A DNA stretch of 64,000 nucleotides, from assembly GCF_019969685.1 (NCBI RefSeq), contig NZ_JAHXYZ010000002.1, positions 372,001-436,000 on the forward strand, written 5' to 3'. Under the pieces are notes generated by a model. The model was not told the DNA's origin and made no database searches. It was given only the letters and a program-made list of their open reading frames with translations. This document shows positions 42,079 through 51,152 of the stretch, in pieces. The DNA is from Microbacterium sp. EST19A. GTDB lineage: Bacteria > Actinomycetota > Actinomycetes > Actinomycetales > Microbacteriaceae. Position numbers and translations under genes: made by a program. Each line of letters starts with the position of its first letter. The first letter of the stretch is position 1.

Positions 42079-43701
42079 ATGTCGATTGAACAACAACCGA
42101 GCCTGCCTCCCGTGCTCCGCCCCGCGAACCCGCCCCGGCGTGAGCTGTCCGAACTCGCCACCCGATTCGCCCGCGCCGTCCACGGCGACGTGGCCGGCAT
42201 CGCGGTCTCCGGCATCACCCTTGCGACCGCAGACCTGCGGCCCGGCGAAGCCTTCGTCGCGATCCAGGGCGTCAACCGCCATGGCGCGGACTTCGCTCTC
42301 GCCGCAGCGGAGAAGGGCGCGGTCGCCGTCATCACCGACGACGCCGGTGCCGAGATCGCCGCAGACACGGGACTCCCGATCCTCGTGGTGGAGAACCCCC
42401 GTGCCGTCCTGGGAGACCTCAGCGCGTGGGTGTACGGCACCGGCGCGGAGGACCCGCTGCCGCTGCTGTTCGCCACCACCGGCACCAACGGCAAGACGAG
42501 CGTCTCGCACCTCCTCGAGGGCATCCTCGACCAGATGGGCGTCGTCACCGGGCTCTCGTCCACGGCCGAGCGTCACATCGCCGGTGAGATCATCGTCTCC
42601 CGGCTGACCACGCCCGAGGCATCCGAGATGCATGCGCTCCTCGCCCTGATGCGCGAACGCGAAGTCGAGGCCGTCGCGGTCGAGGTCAGCGCCCAGGCCC
42701 TGTCGCGGCACCGTGTCGACGGCATCCGCTTCGACGTCGCCGGGTTCACCAACCTCAGCCACGACCATCTCGACGACTACGCCGACATGGACGAGTACTT
42801 CGAGGCGAAGCTGCCGCTGTTCCGCCCCGATCGCGCGCTGCGCGGTGTCATCTGCCTCGACTCCCCTTCGGGTGCGATCGTGGTCGAGCGCTCCGAGATC
42901 CCCTCGGTGACCGTTGGCACCCCGTCGATCGCCGCCGATCCCGAGGCGGCCGCACAGGCGGACTGGGTCGTCGTCATCGACGAGGAGCGGGCCGCCGGCA
43001 CCACCTTCACGATGACCGGGCCCTCCGGCACGCTGACCACGACCGTTCCGGTGATCGGCCCGCACATGGCGGCGAACGCCGCCCTCGCGATCGTGATGCT
43101 CCTCGCGGGCGGATATCCCTGGCAGCGCATCGTCGACGCGCTCTCGCGCGACGGCGGCATCCGCGCGTACCTCCCCGGTCGCACCCAGCTCGTCTCCGGT
43201 GAGCGCGGCCCCGCGGTGTTCGTCGACTTCGGGCACTCCCCCGACGCGTTCGAGAAGACCCTCGCCGCCGTCCGGCGGGTGACCCCCGGTCGCGTGCTGA
43301 TGCTCTTCGGCGCAGACGGCGACCGCGACGCGAGCAAGCGTTTCGACATGGCGCGCACCGCGGTCGAGGGCAGCGATGTGCTCGTCGTGACCGACCACCA
43401 CCCCCGATTCGAAGACCCCGGCTCCATCCGGGCGACTCTGGTCGAAGGGGCGCGCACGGCGCGACCGGATGCCGAGATCCACGAGTACTCCCCGCCGGAG
43501 AGCGCGATCATCGCTGCCGTCGGCCTGGTCGGCGACGGCGACGCGATCCTCTGGGCAGGACCCGGCCATCAGGACTACCGCGACATCCGCGGCGTCCGCA
43601 CGCCGTACTCGGCGCGAGAACTCGCCCGGCGCGCGCTCCGCGCGGCAGGGTGGCCCGTGCCGGACTCGCGCTGGCCGGTGCCGTACCCCGACGAGGACTG
43701 A
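42079..43701 (+). CDS. MurE-like Mur ligase
   Basis: The 540-residue protein has the Mur ligase order: N-terminal UDP-binding domain (1-125), central ATPase domain with TTGTNGKTSVSHLL and TTPEASEMHALL, then a C-terminal domain with YLPGRTQLV, VDFGHSPDAFEKTL and GADGDRDASKR. The best match in layout is UDP-MurNAc-tripeptide synthetase. The stretch that determines the amino-acid substrate in MurE reads TDHHPRFEDP instead of the DNPR motif used with diaminopimelate. Group B peptidoglycan of Microbacterium has other residues at position 3, so a different amino acid is plausible. It is not in a division/cell-wall cluster; a second MurE probably exists elsewhere. A non-murein role cannot be excluded. 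Confidence 0.82.
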   Translation: MSIEQQPSLPPVLRPANPPRRELSELATRFARAVHGDVAGIAVSGITLATADLRPGEAFVAIQGVNRHGADFALAAAEKGAVAVITDDAGAEIAADTGLPILVVENPRAVLGDLSAWVYGTGAEDPLPLLFATTGTNGKTSVSHLLEGILDQMGVVTGLSSTAERHIAGEIIVSRLTTPEASEMHALLALMREREVEAVAVEVSAQALSRHRVDGIRFDVAGFTNLSHDHLDDYADMDEYFEAKLPLFRPDRALRGVICLDSPSGAIVVERSEIPSVTVGTPSIAADPEAAAQADWVVVIDEERAAGTTFTMTGPSGTLTTTVPVIGPHMAANAALAIVMLLAGGYPWQRIVDALSRDGGIRAYLPGRTQLVSGERGPAVFVDFGHSPDAFEKTLAAVRRVTPGRVLMLFGADGDRDASKRFDMARTAVEGSDVLVVTDHHPRFEDPGSIRATLVEGARTARPDAEIHEYSPPESAIIAAVGLVGDGDAILWAGPGHQDYRDIRGVRTPYSARELARRALRAAGWPVPDSRWPVPYPDED

Positions 43702-43725
43702 CCGAGCGCCGGTTCGGCCCGGTCG

Positions 43726-43773
43726 GCGCTCAGGCCGCGGCGCGCTCAGGCCGCGGCGCGCTCAGGCCGCGGC
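43726..43773. repeat. three perfect 16-base tandem repeats at the dxr stop
   Basis: GCGCTCAGGCCGCGGC occurs three times head to tail. The third unit contains the dxr stop (read on the minus strand), so each unit is a copy of the gene end. Confidence 0.9.
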
Positions 43774-44844
43774 GATCAGCCGATCGGCCGTCTGGCGCGC
43801 CCACGACTCCGCAGCCGCCAGCGACTCGACCGTGAGCGTGTCGGGCGGTTCGTGCGCGTCGACGACGCGGGCGATCGTGTCCACGATGCCGAGGAACGAC
43901 AGCCGGCCCTCGTGGAAGGCGTCGACCGCCTGCTCGTTCGCCGCGTTGTAGACCGCGGGGAAGGTGGCACCGGCCCGCCCGACGGCCTTCGCGAGCGCGA
44001 CGGCGGGGAAGGCCGCGTTGTCGAGCGGTTCGAACGTCCACGACGAGGCCTTCGTCCAGTCGAGCGGGCGCCCGACGCCGCCGACGCGGTTCGGCCAGTC
44101 CAGTCCGAGGGAGATGGGCAGACGCATGTCGGGCGGCGACGCCTGGGCGATGGTGGAGCCGTCGATGAACTCGACCATCGAGTGGACGATCGACTGCGGA
44201 TGCACGACGACGTCGATGTCGTCGTAGGCGACGTCGAACAGCAGATGGGCCTCGATGACCTCCAGCCCCTTGTTGACGAGGGTCGCCGAGTTCGTCGTGA
44301 CCATGCGCCCCATGTCCCAGGTCGGGTGCGCGAGGGCCTCGGCCGGAGTGACGTCCGCGAGCTCCGCGCGGCTGCGGCCGCGGAAGGGGCCCCCGGATGC
44401 CGTGACCACGAGCCGTCGCACCTCGGCATGGGTTCCGGCGAGGAGGGCCTGCGCGAGCGCGGAATGCTCGGAGTCGACCGGGACGATCTGACCGGGAGCC
44501 GCGGCCGCGAGCACGAGCTCCCCGCCGACGATGAGCGACTCCTTGTTGGCGAGGGCGAGGGTGCGACCGGCTTTCAGCGCGGCGAGGGTCGATCCCAGAC
44601 CGATCGAGCCGGTGATGGCGTTGAGGACGACATCCGCCTCGACATCGCGCACCAGCTGTTCGGCTTCGACAGCACCGAGCGCGGTGTCCTCGACCTGGAA
44701 CTGCGCGGCCTGCGTCGCCAGCATCTCGGCGTTGGAGCCGGCCGCGAGGCCGACCAGCTCGAAGCGACGTGGATTCGCACGGATCACGTCCAGCGCCTGT
44801 GTTCCGATGGAGCCGGTGGAGCCGAGGACGATGATGCGACGCAT
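43762..44844 (-). CDS. dxr: 1-deoxy-D-xylulose-5-phosphate reductoisomerase
   Basis: The 360-residue NADPH-dependent enzyme makes 2-C-methyl-D-erythritol 4-phosphate. The N-terminal Rossmann motif [14 protein letters not shown] is present, as are [14 protein letters not shown] with the catalytic Lys/Glu and [12 protein letters not shown] with the metal-binding acid residues. [18 protein letters not shown] and the C-terminal four-helix bundle complete the family. The start at ATG 44844 has TAGGCT six bases upstream. It converges on the Mur ligase gene; a 16-base tandem triplication covers its stop. Confidence 0.95.
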   Translation of the reverse strand: MRRIIVLGSTGSIGTQALDVIRANPRRFELVGLAAGSNAEMLATQAAQFQVEDTALGAVEAEQLVRDVEADVVLNAITGSIGLGSTLAALKAGRTLALANKESLIVGGELVLAAAAPGQIVPVDSEHSALAQALLAGTHAEVRRLVVTASGGPFRGRSRAELADVTPAEALAHPTWDMGRMVTTNSATLVNKGLEVIEAHLLFDVAYDDIDVVVHPQSIVHSMVEFIDGSTIAQASPPDMRLPISLGLDWPNRVGGVGRPLDWTKASSWTFEPLDNAAFPAVALAKAVGRAGATFPAVYNAANEQAVDAFHEGRLSFLGIVDTIARVVDAHEPPDTLTVESLAAAESWARQTADRLIAAA

Positions 44845-44850
44845 GACGCC

Positions 44851-44856
44851 AGCCTA
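44851..44856 (-). promoter_or_regulatory. -10 box TAGGCT, leaderless promoter of dxr
   Basis: TAGGCT on the minus strand lies six bases before ATG 44844. Confidence 0.5.
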
Positions 44857-44881
44857 GGACACGGTCGCGACCGCTCCTCGA

Positions 44882-45838
44882 CTACTGCTGGACGGGAGTC
44901 GTGGCGAGGATGTCGACGACGAAGACGAGGCTCTCCTTCTGGAGTTCATGGCCTTCCGTCGTTCCGTAGCCATCCGCGGGCGGCATCATCACGACGACCT
45001 GCGAACCGACCTGCTGGCCCTCCAGGGCCTTCCTGAATCCGGGGACGACGCCCGAGGTCTGGAACTGCGACGGCGCGGCGTCGCGGCTCCAGCTGGAGTC
45101 GAACTCGCTGCCGTCGGACCACTTCACGCCGAGGTACTGCACGACGACGAGGTCACCCGCGCCCACCGTCGCGCCGTCGCCCTGCTTGAGGACGGCGACC
45201 TTGGTCTCGGTCGGCTCATCGCCGTCGGGAATGGTCACGGTCGGCTTGCCCTTGTCGTCGAGTTCGACGGTCGGCATGCCGGGGGTCGGATCGACCGGGG
45301 TCCCCGTGGCGATCTCGGGGAGGTGTTCCACGGCCTCGGCGTACACGACCTTGCTCGTTCCGCCCTCGCCGAACACGCTGCCGGGCAGGGTGAGGACGAT
45401 CCGCGATCCGACCGGCTCGCACTCGAGAGCGGCGACGAACAGCGACGACTGGTTCGTGTCGAGGAGCACCGGCAGGAGCCCCCCTTCACCGCGCGCCGAG
45501 GAGTCGAGAACCTCGCCGGTGGCTCCCTCGAGGATCTGGTACTGCACGGAGACCAGGTCGTTGACCCCGATCTCCTCGCCGTCGCCCGGGGAGACGACCG
45601 TGCGCTCGACGTCGGCGAAGGCCGCGTCGGCCGGGATCGTGACCTTGGTGTCGGCACCCTCGCCCTCGAGGACCACGGAGTCGGAGGTCGCGCCCGGCTG
45701 CGCATCGAGCGCACAGGAGCTCGACGGCGTCGGGTCCGGCGTGGCCGAGCTCTCCGGAGCGCCGGCGCCGGAGCAGCCCGCCAACAGCAGGGTCGCCGCG
45801 GCGACGGTGGACAGGACGATGAGCGGACGCTTGCGCAC
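44882..45838 (-). CDS. FKBP-type peptidyl-prolyl isomerase lipoprotein, two domains
   Basis: The product has 318 residues from GTG 45838 with GAGGTC upstream; longer in-frame openings have no signal peptide at the right place. Basic start, hydrophobic core and lipobox LLAGC make it an exported lipoprotein. The second half (about 205-315) is a typical FKBP domain (VVVQYLGVKWSDGSEFDSSW, VPGFRKALEGQQVGSQVVV, MMPPADGYG). The first half (about 75-175) has the same plan (VSVQYQILEGATGEVLDSS) but lacks the FD..-W and PxxxYG active-site positions, so it may be non-catalytic. It should assist folding of secreted proteins on the cell surface. Confidence 0.87.
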   Translation of the reverse strand: MRKRPLIVLSTVAAATLLLAGCSGAGAPESSATPDPTPSSSCALDAQPGATSDSVVLEGEGADTKVTIPADAAFADVERTVVSPGDGEEIGVNDLVSVQYQILEGATGEVLDSSARGEGGLLPVLLDTNQSSLFVAALECEPVGSRIVLTLPGSVFGEGGTSKVVYAEAVEHLPEIATGTPVDPTPGMPTVELDDKGKPTVTIPDGDEPTETKVAVLKQGDGATVGAGDLVVVQYLGVKWSDGSEFDSSWSRDAAPSQFQTSGVVPGFRKALEGQQVGSQVVVMMPPADGYGTTEGHELQKESLVFVVDILATTPVQQ

Positions 45839-45949
45839 AGTGAGACCTCGGGATCGCGGGCGGGACACCCCATCCTCTCCCATTCCCCTTTGCCCGCGCT
45901 GGGAGGCGCGGCGCGAGTCTTCATTCCCGCGATGGCATGGATCCCGGAG

Positions 45950-45955
45950 TAACCT
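45950..45955 (+). promoter_or_regulatory. -10 box TAACCT, leaderless promoter of the acyltransferase gene
   Basis: TAACCT ends six bases before ATG 45962. Confidence 0.45.
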
Positions 45956-45961
45956 GCTCTG

Positions 45962-46759
45962 ATGACCTCTGAGCAGTCCGTCGAGCCCGAATCCTCGCCT
46001 GAAGAGACTGCGACGACAGAGGAGACCGCGAAACCCCGTCACGCCGGCTTCACCTACCGACTGGGTCGGAGCCTGATCAGCCCTCTCGCCAGACTCGTCT
46101 ACCGTCCTCGGATCGAGGGCAGGGACAACGTTCCGCCGACCGGCGCCGTGATCTTCGCGAGCAACCATCTGTCGTTCATCGACTCGCTCGCTATCCCGGT
46201 GGCGGCACCGCGCCCGGTGCACTTCCTGGCGAAGTCGACCTACTTCGAGGGCACGGGTCTCCGCGGATGGATCAGCCGCACGTTCTTCGAGTCGATCGGT
46301 GCGATCCCGGTGCGCCGCGGCGCCGGGCAGGCGGCGCTGGATGCTCTGGACCTGCAGCGTCAGCTGCTCGAGGAGGGTCTCGCGGTGGCACTGTACCCGG
46401 AGGGCACGCGCTCGACCGACGGCCGCCTCTACAAGGGCCGCACCGGCGTGGCGTTCCTCGCTCTGCAGACGGGAGCCCCGGTCGTACCCGTCGGGCTGAT
46501 CGGCACCGACAAGGTGATGCCGGTCGGCGCGAAGATGCCCACCGTCTCGGAGCGGATCACCGTGAAGTTCGGCGAACCTCTCGATCTGTCGCCGCATGGT
46601 CCTGCGACCAGCGGGCGCGCTCGTCGGCTCGCCACCGACGACATCATGGCCGCCATCCACGCGCTCTCGGGCCAGGAGCTCGCGGGCACGTACAACGAAG
46701 CCCCCGCACAGGGCACGATCGAGAAGATCAAGCAGGCTCTGCCGCACGAGCGGCGCTGA
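45962..46759 (+). CDS. plsC: 1-acyl-sn-glycerol-3-phosphate acyltransferase family protein
   Basis: The 265-residue membrane-associated acyltransferase converts lysophosphatidate to phosphatidate in phospholipid synthesis. The PlsC motifs are ASNHLSFIDSLAI (H-x4-D, near residue 65), GAIPVRRG, and LYPEGTRSTDGRLYKGRTG, with VVPVGLIG. The first 30 residues are acidic and precede the domain. The gene stands alone, with TAACCT six bases ahead of ATG 45962. It converges on the OsmC gene with 15 bases between the stops. Confidence 0.88.
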   Translation: MTSEQSVEPESSPEETATTEETAKPRHAGFTYRLGRSLISPLARLVYRPRIEGRDNVPPTGAVIFASNHLSFIDSLAIPVAAPRPVHFLAKSTYFEGTGLRGWISRTFFESIGAIPVRRGAGQAALDALDLQRQLLEEGLAVALYPEGTRSTDGRLYKGRTGVAFLALQTGAPVVPVGLIGTDKVMPVGAKMPTVSERITVKFGEPLDLSPHGPATSGRARRLATDDIMAAIHALSGQELAGTYNEAPAQGTIEKIKQALPHERR

Positions 46760-46774
46760 CCGGCGCCCTCCGCT

Positions 46775-47272
46775 CTAGGCGCGAGCGGTCACCGTGGCCT
46801 CGTGCCGCACCGGGAAGTTCATCGAGTTGGCGATGAAGCACCACTCGTTCGCCTGGGCGTGCGCACGCTCCGCCGCCTCGATCATCGACGCCTCGGCGAC
46901 CACGACCTCGGGGCGCAGCATCACCTCGACGAAGGCTCCACCCCCTGCGCCGTTCTCGCGCATCATCCCGGTCGCCTGATCGTGGTACGACACGACGACG
47001 ACTCCGGCCGTCACGCACGCGTGGAGGTACGAGAGCAGATGGCATTCGGACAGCGAGGCCAGGAGCATGTCCTCCGGGTTCCACCGTGTCGCATCTCCGC
47101 GGAAGGGCTTGTCCGCCGAAGCCAGCAGCTCCGGCTTGCCGTCCACCTCGATGCTCACGTCACGCCGGTAGTCGCGATATCCGCTGGTTCCGGTGCCGGT
47201 GTTGCCGGTCCAGACGGAGGTGAGCGCGTAGTGGTGCTCGCCGAGGGCGCGGGGTGTCGACTGCTCTGCCAT
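46775..47272 (-). CDS. OsmC family peroxide-reducing protein
   Basis: The 165-residue protein has the OsmC/Ohr fold. The two redox cysteines are in LASLSECHLLSYLHAC and in NEWCFIANSMNFPV; the Arg of TRWNPEDMLLAS is the usual partner. Such proteins reduce organic hydroperoxides with a thiol cofactor. The order of motifs is closer to the OsmC/YhfA side than to Ohr, so the preferred substrate is uncertain. CAGACT lies six bases before ATG 47272 as a near match to the leaderless -10 boxes of the region. Confidence 0.87.
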   Translation of the reverse strand: MAEQSTPRALGEHHYALTSVWTGNTGTGTSGYRDYRRDVSIEVDGKPELLASADKPFRGDATRWNPEDMLLASLSECHLLSYLHACVTAGVVVVSYHDQATGMMRENGAGGGAFVEVMLRPEVVVAEASMIEAAERAHAQANEWCFIANSMNFPVRHEATVTARA

Positions 47273-47308
47273 GCGTCAAGTCTGCCAGGGCCCGGAGGGG
47301 CGCGGCGA

Positions 47309-47314
47309 TAGGAT
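47309..47314 (+). promoter_or_regulatory. -10 box TAGGAT, leaderless promoter of the asparaginase gene
   Basis: TAGGAT ends six bases before GTG 47321. GAGGA in the spacer could also act as a ribosome site. Confidence 0.45.
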
Positions 47315-47320
47315 CGAGGA

Positions 47321-48316
47321 GTGCTGGAGACTCTCACCGTTCAGGATTCCGTGGAACTCGCCGTCGTCGAACGCAGCGGATTCGTCGAGTCCCGCCATGC
47401 GGGTGCTGCCGTCGTGCTCTCGCCCGACGGGGAGGTCGTCACCCGTCTCGGCAATGCCGACGCGCTGATCCTTCCGCGCTCCAGCCTCAAGCCCCTGCAG
47501 GCCGTCGCGTGCATCACGGCGGGCGCGGTCCTCGAGGGCGAGCAGCTCGCGCTGTCGACCGCGAGCCACAGCGGGACGGACCGCCATGCGTCGGTGGTGC
47601 GCGACATGCTCACCGAGGGCGGTCTCACGGAGGATCACCTCGGATGCCCGCCGGCGTGGCCGAGCGACTCCGGGACGCGTGACGAACTCGTGCGCGAGCA
47701 CGGCCAGGCGGCGCGGGTGCGCATGAACTGCTCCGGCAAGCACGCCGCGATGCTCCGCGCGTGCGTCGCGACCGGCTGGTCGACGGACGGGTATCTCGAT
47801 CCGGGCCACCCCCTGCAGGCGCACATCCGCGAGGTCGTCGAGCGCCTGTCGGGCGAGAAGATCGCACACACGGCGATCGACGGCTGCGGGGCGCCCGTGC
47901 ACGCGCTGACGCTGACCGGTCTCGCCCGTGCCGTCCACCGGATCGGCACCGCGTCGGATCGTTCCCCGTTCGCCCTGCACCGGGTCGCGGGCTCGCTCGT
48001 GCGGGCCGTGCGTGAGAACCCCTGGACGATCGAGGGTCCCGGTCGCCCCGACACGATCGCGATCGAGAAGCTCGGTGTGTTCACCAAGGGCGGCGCCGAG
48101 GGCGTGATGGTCATGGTCGCACCGAGCGGCACCACGGTCGCGCTGAAGATGCTCGACGGGGCTGCACGCGCCTCGACCATCGTCGCCGCTACTCTGCTCT
48201 CCCGGGCCGGAGCCCTGGCCGAGGCCGACGTCGCGGCTCTCGGTGCGGCTCTTCCGCTCTCCGTGCTCGGTGGGGGCGACGTCGTCGGCAGCATCCGCCC
48301 CGGCAGCGGCATCTGA
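47321..48316 (+). CDS. asparaginase, Rhizobium etli AnsA-type
   Basis: The 331-residue cytosolic amidohydrolase turns asparagine into aspartate and ammonia. It belongs to the PF06089 family, which is unrelated to bacterial type I/II asparaginases. Blocks seen are LILPRSSLKPLQAV (Ser-Lys pair), LSTASHSGTDRHASVV, and MNCSGKHAAMLRACV, which hold the proposed catalytic residues and the structural Cys. It begins at GTG 47321. It is one of two aspartate/asparagine enzymes in the window, together with aspA. It converges on the FtsK-like gene. Confidence 0.85.
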   Translation: MLETLTVQDSVELAVVERSGFVESRHAGAAVVLSPDGEVVTRLGNADALILPRSSLKPLQAVACITAGAVLEGEQLALSTASHSGTDRHASVVRDMLTEGGLTEDHLGCPPAWPSDSGTRDELVREHGQAARVRMNCSGKHAAMLRACVATGWSTDGYLDPGHPLQAHIREVVERLSGEKIAHTAIDGCGAPVHALTLTGLARAVHRIGTASDRSPFALHRVAGSLVRAVRENPWTIEGPGRPDTIAIEKLGVFTKGGAEGVMVMVAPSGTTVALKMLDGAARASTIVAATLLSRAGALAEADVAALGAALPLSVLGGGDVVGSIRPGSGI

Positions 48317-48340
48317 CGGCCTGCGCTGCATCGAGGTGCC

Positions 48341-51094
48341 TCACCTCGGCGCGATGACCGGCGCGAGCGCCGGTACGACGACCCGGCGGGGCGATCCTGC
48401 TCCGCGGATCGACCACGCGCGACCGGCGTGCGGGCGTGCGAAGGGCGGCAGCTCCCGCACCCCGGCGAGCTGGCGCAGATCTCCGGGCTGCTCGACGCGG
48501 ATGAGGGCCTCTCCTTCGGCGCGGATCCGCTGCCACAGGGACCAGCTGCGCTGCCACGTCTCCGCGTCGGCCACGAGGATGCACGGCTCCGACGGGACGA
48601 GCAGATCCGCGCCCGCGAGGAGCACCTCGCACTCCGGATGAGCGGCGCGCAGCAGGGGCACCAGCGCCGGACCGCCGGAACTCACGACACCGGTCAGGCG
48701 GGTCTGCGGTCGCCACGCCTCCGCAGGGTGTTCGACCGGCGCCGCGAGGCTGCCGTTCTCGACCCAGGCGAACTGGACTTCCCGCCCGCCGATGCTCGCT
48801 CTCCCTGGCGCGCGGTCGCGCACGAATGCGGAGGCCTCTCCCCCTGCGGCCAGGTGCTCGACCCGACTCGGCATCCGCAGCAGCGCCCGTCGCGGGAGCG
48901 GATCGAGGAGTCGTCCGATCGGCCCCGAGGTGCGCGCAGCGGTCACCACGACCGTCGTGCCGCCGCCGGCCCGCAGGAGCTGCTCCCACCGCTGACCGAA
49001 CTGCTGGGCGTGCTCCGGAGGGTAGGCGGCGACGAGCGCATCCAGATCGTCGCAGAGCAGCAGCGACGGCATCCGCTCGGCACCGCTCGCCCACGCCGCG
49101 ACGGCGTCCCACGCGCGTTCCGCATCATGTGGCACCCACAGGGCATCTGCCCGCTGCACGGCGATGGTCCGCAACGCCGCGGTGCGGCCCGAGCCGGGCG
49201 CGCCGACGATCGCGATGCCTCGCTCGACGCCGCACGTCAGGAGTTCCAACGGCTGCGCCTGCTGCTCGGGGATGTCGCTCCGCCCGAGGACGACGGTGCC
49301 GTTCGACACCGCGGCCGCATCGTCCTCGAGGTCCGCGAGCGGAATGTGCGCCGGCAGGGCGGGCAGCCAGGGACTCCGCGAACGTGCGGTCGCGGCCCAG
49401 CGCAAGGCCACGCTCCGGAGATCCGACGCACTCGTCAGGGCGACGCGTGCCGCCACCGGCTCGCGGTCCTCGGGCCGCCGCACCAGAGCGATGCCTCGCG
49501 ACGCGGCACCGCCCGGGATCTCGGCGGCGGCGTCGGTCCCGATGACGACCCTGCTGTCTGCCGGATCGCCGACCCGCAGACTCACCCGCAGCGGACAGTT
49601 GGCGGCCAGAGCGTCGCGCACGACACCGGCGGCGCGCTGCGTGCCGAGGATCAGATGCATGCCGAGGGCACGACCACGCGCGGCCACATCGGTGAAGACG
49701 GCGCCGAGATCCGAATGCTCCTGCAGCAGAGCGGCGAACTCGTCGACGACGATGATCAACCGAGGCAGGGCGACGTCGCGCACGTCTCGTGCGCCGGCCG
49801 CAGCCAGCACCGCTTCCCTGTGCCGCAGCTCGGCGGTGAGGCTGGAGACGCCGCGCCGAGCTCCGTCCTCGTCGAGGTCGGTGATGACCGCGGCCACCTG
49901 GGGAAGCTCGCGCAGCGGTTCGAACGCGGTGCCTCCCTTGAAGTCCGCGAGCACGAACGTGACGCGGTCGGGACCGTTGGACGCGGCGATCGCGGTGACC
50001 CAGGTCACGAGCAGCTCGCTCTTGCCCGTGCCGGTGGTTCCGGTGACGATCGCATGCGGACCGTCCTCGACGATGTCGACCACGATCTCTCCGTGCACGC
50101 TCCGGCCGATGGCGGCGGGGAGACCGTGATCCCCGCGCGACTGCCCGAGGTCGTGCATCGCGACCGCCACCGGCAGCAGGTCGGCATCTCCGGCCTGCTC
50201 CGCGCAGTCCCGTGCGATCGCCTCCGTCTGAGCGAGCGAGAGGCACTCCACGGAGAGGGAGACGATGCCGTGGGGCGTGCGCAGCGAGGCGGATCGCGGC
50301 TCGCCGATGTCGATCACGGTCGTGACGCCGTCGGGCACCTCGGTTCCGGTCTCGGCCTGCCAGATCACGGCGTCGGCATCGATGGGCACCGCGCCCGCCA
50401 CCGCGATGCCCAGACGGAATCCGCCGCGACGCGCTCGCAGGGCGTGTGGCAGCGACTCGAGGCCCCATCGTTCGAGCTCGACCCCTACGAGCGACAGCTG
50501 GGCGCTGCGGAAGCGCAGACAGAGCTGCATCGCCAGGGCCCGCGCCGCCGACGCCACCAGGGGCTCGGGGCCGCGCAGGCAGACGCCGCCTCCCAGCGGC
50601 ACGACCAATGGCGCGTCATGCAGCTTCGCGCACCGCTCACGGAAGTCCCGCGCACGGGCGTCATCGCCGCCACCGCAGCGGATACCGCTGGGTGTGGTGC
50701 CACTGCCCACCACGAGGTCCGTCGACGCATCGGGCGCGTGCGCACCTCGGAGCGGCGGATGTGCGAGGCACGACGCGGCATCCGGCTCTCGGAGCCACCG
50801 TGCGGCGCGCTCCTCGCGCTGCCTCCGGTCCAGCGCCTGCTCCGCCACGGCCCATGCCTCCTCGGCCTCGGCGTCGTTTCTGCGCCGGTCGCGCCGTCTG
50901 GTCCGCGCCGCGTCGACCAGGGACGCGACGATCATCAGCGGCCCGAGCGCGGCGAAGCAGAGCGCGAACAACGACCCGGTGACGAGCCAGAGCACCACTC
51001 CGGCGGCGATGGGCACGATCGCCGCCATGAACGGCAGCGAGGGCTTCCGTGGCGGCGGAGCAGCGGCGGGGAGCGCGATCGGAAGGGATTCCAT
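48341..51094 (-). CDS. FtsK/SpoIIIE-type ATPase, EccC/EssC-like, orphan
   Basis: The 917-residue protein starts at ATG 51094 with GAGGGAT upstream. Two membrane helices (about 20-60) are followed by a charged helix and a soluble region, then two P-loop ATPase modules: the first with GTTGTGKSELL, LADFKGGTAFEPL and LIIVVDEFAALL (complete Walker A and B), the second with GAPGSGRTAAL and SLLLCDDLDAL. The arrangement of twin TM plus tandem FtsK domains is that of type VII secretion motor proteins rather than DNA translocases with a gamma domain. No WXG100, EccB/D/E or YukD genes are near. It is followed by a PP2C phosphatase gene on the same strand. The function is inferred only. Confidence 0.8.
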   Translation of the reverse strand: MESLPIALPAAAPPPRKPSLPFMAAIVPIAAGVVLWLVTGSLFALCFAALGPLMIVASLVDAARTRRRDRRRNDAEAEEAWAVAEQALDRRQREERAARWLREPDAASCLAHPPLRGAHAPDASTDLVVGSGTTPSGIRCGGGDDARARDFRERCAKLHDAPLVVPLGGGVCLRGPEPLVASAARALAMQLCLRFRSAQLSLVGVELERWGLESLPHALRARRGGFRLGIAVAGAVPIDADAVIWQAETGTEVPDGVTTVIDIGEPRSASLRTPHGIVSLSVECLSLAQTEAIARDCAEQAGDADLLPVAVAMHDLGQSRGDHGLPAAIGRSVHGEIVVDIVEDGPHAIVTGTTGTGKSELLVTWVTAIAASNGPDRVTFVLADFKGGTAFEPLRELPQVAAVITDLDEDGARRGVSSLTAELRHREAVLAAAGARDVRDVALPRLIIVVDEFAALLQEHSDLGAVFTDVAARGRALGMHLILGTQRAAGVVRDALAANCPLRVSLRVGDPADSRVVIGTDAAAEIPGGAASRGIALVRRPEDREPVAARVALTSASDLRSVALRWAATARSRSPWLPALPAHIPLADLEDDAAAVSNGTVVLGRSDIPEQQAQPLELLTCGVERGIAIVGAPGSGRTAALRTIAVQRADALWVPHDAERAWDAVAAWASGAERMPSLLLCDDLDALVAAYPPEHAQQFGQRWEQLLRAGGGTTVVVTAARTSGPIGRLLDPLPRRALLRMPSRVEHLAAGGEASAFVRDRAPGRASIGGREVQFAWVENGSLAAPVEHPAEAWRPQTRLTGVVSSGGPALVPLLRAAHPECEVLLAGADLLVPSEPCILVADAETWQRSWSLWQRIRAEGEALIRVEQPGDLRQLAGVRELPPFARPHAGRAWSIRGAGSPRRVVVPALAPVIAPR

Positions 51095-51152
51095 ATCCCT
51101 CAGTGCACAGCACGATCTGCCCGTGAACCGCGCTGTCCACAGGTGCCGGCGG

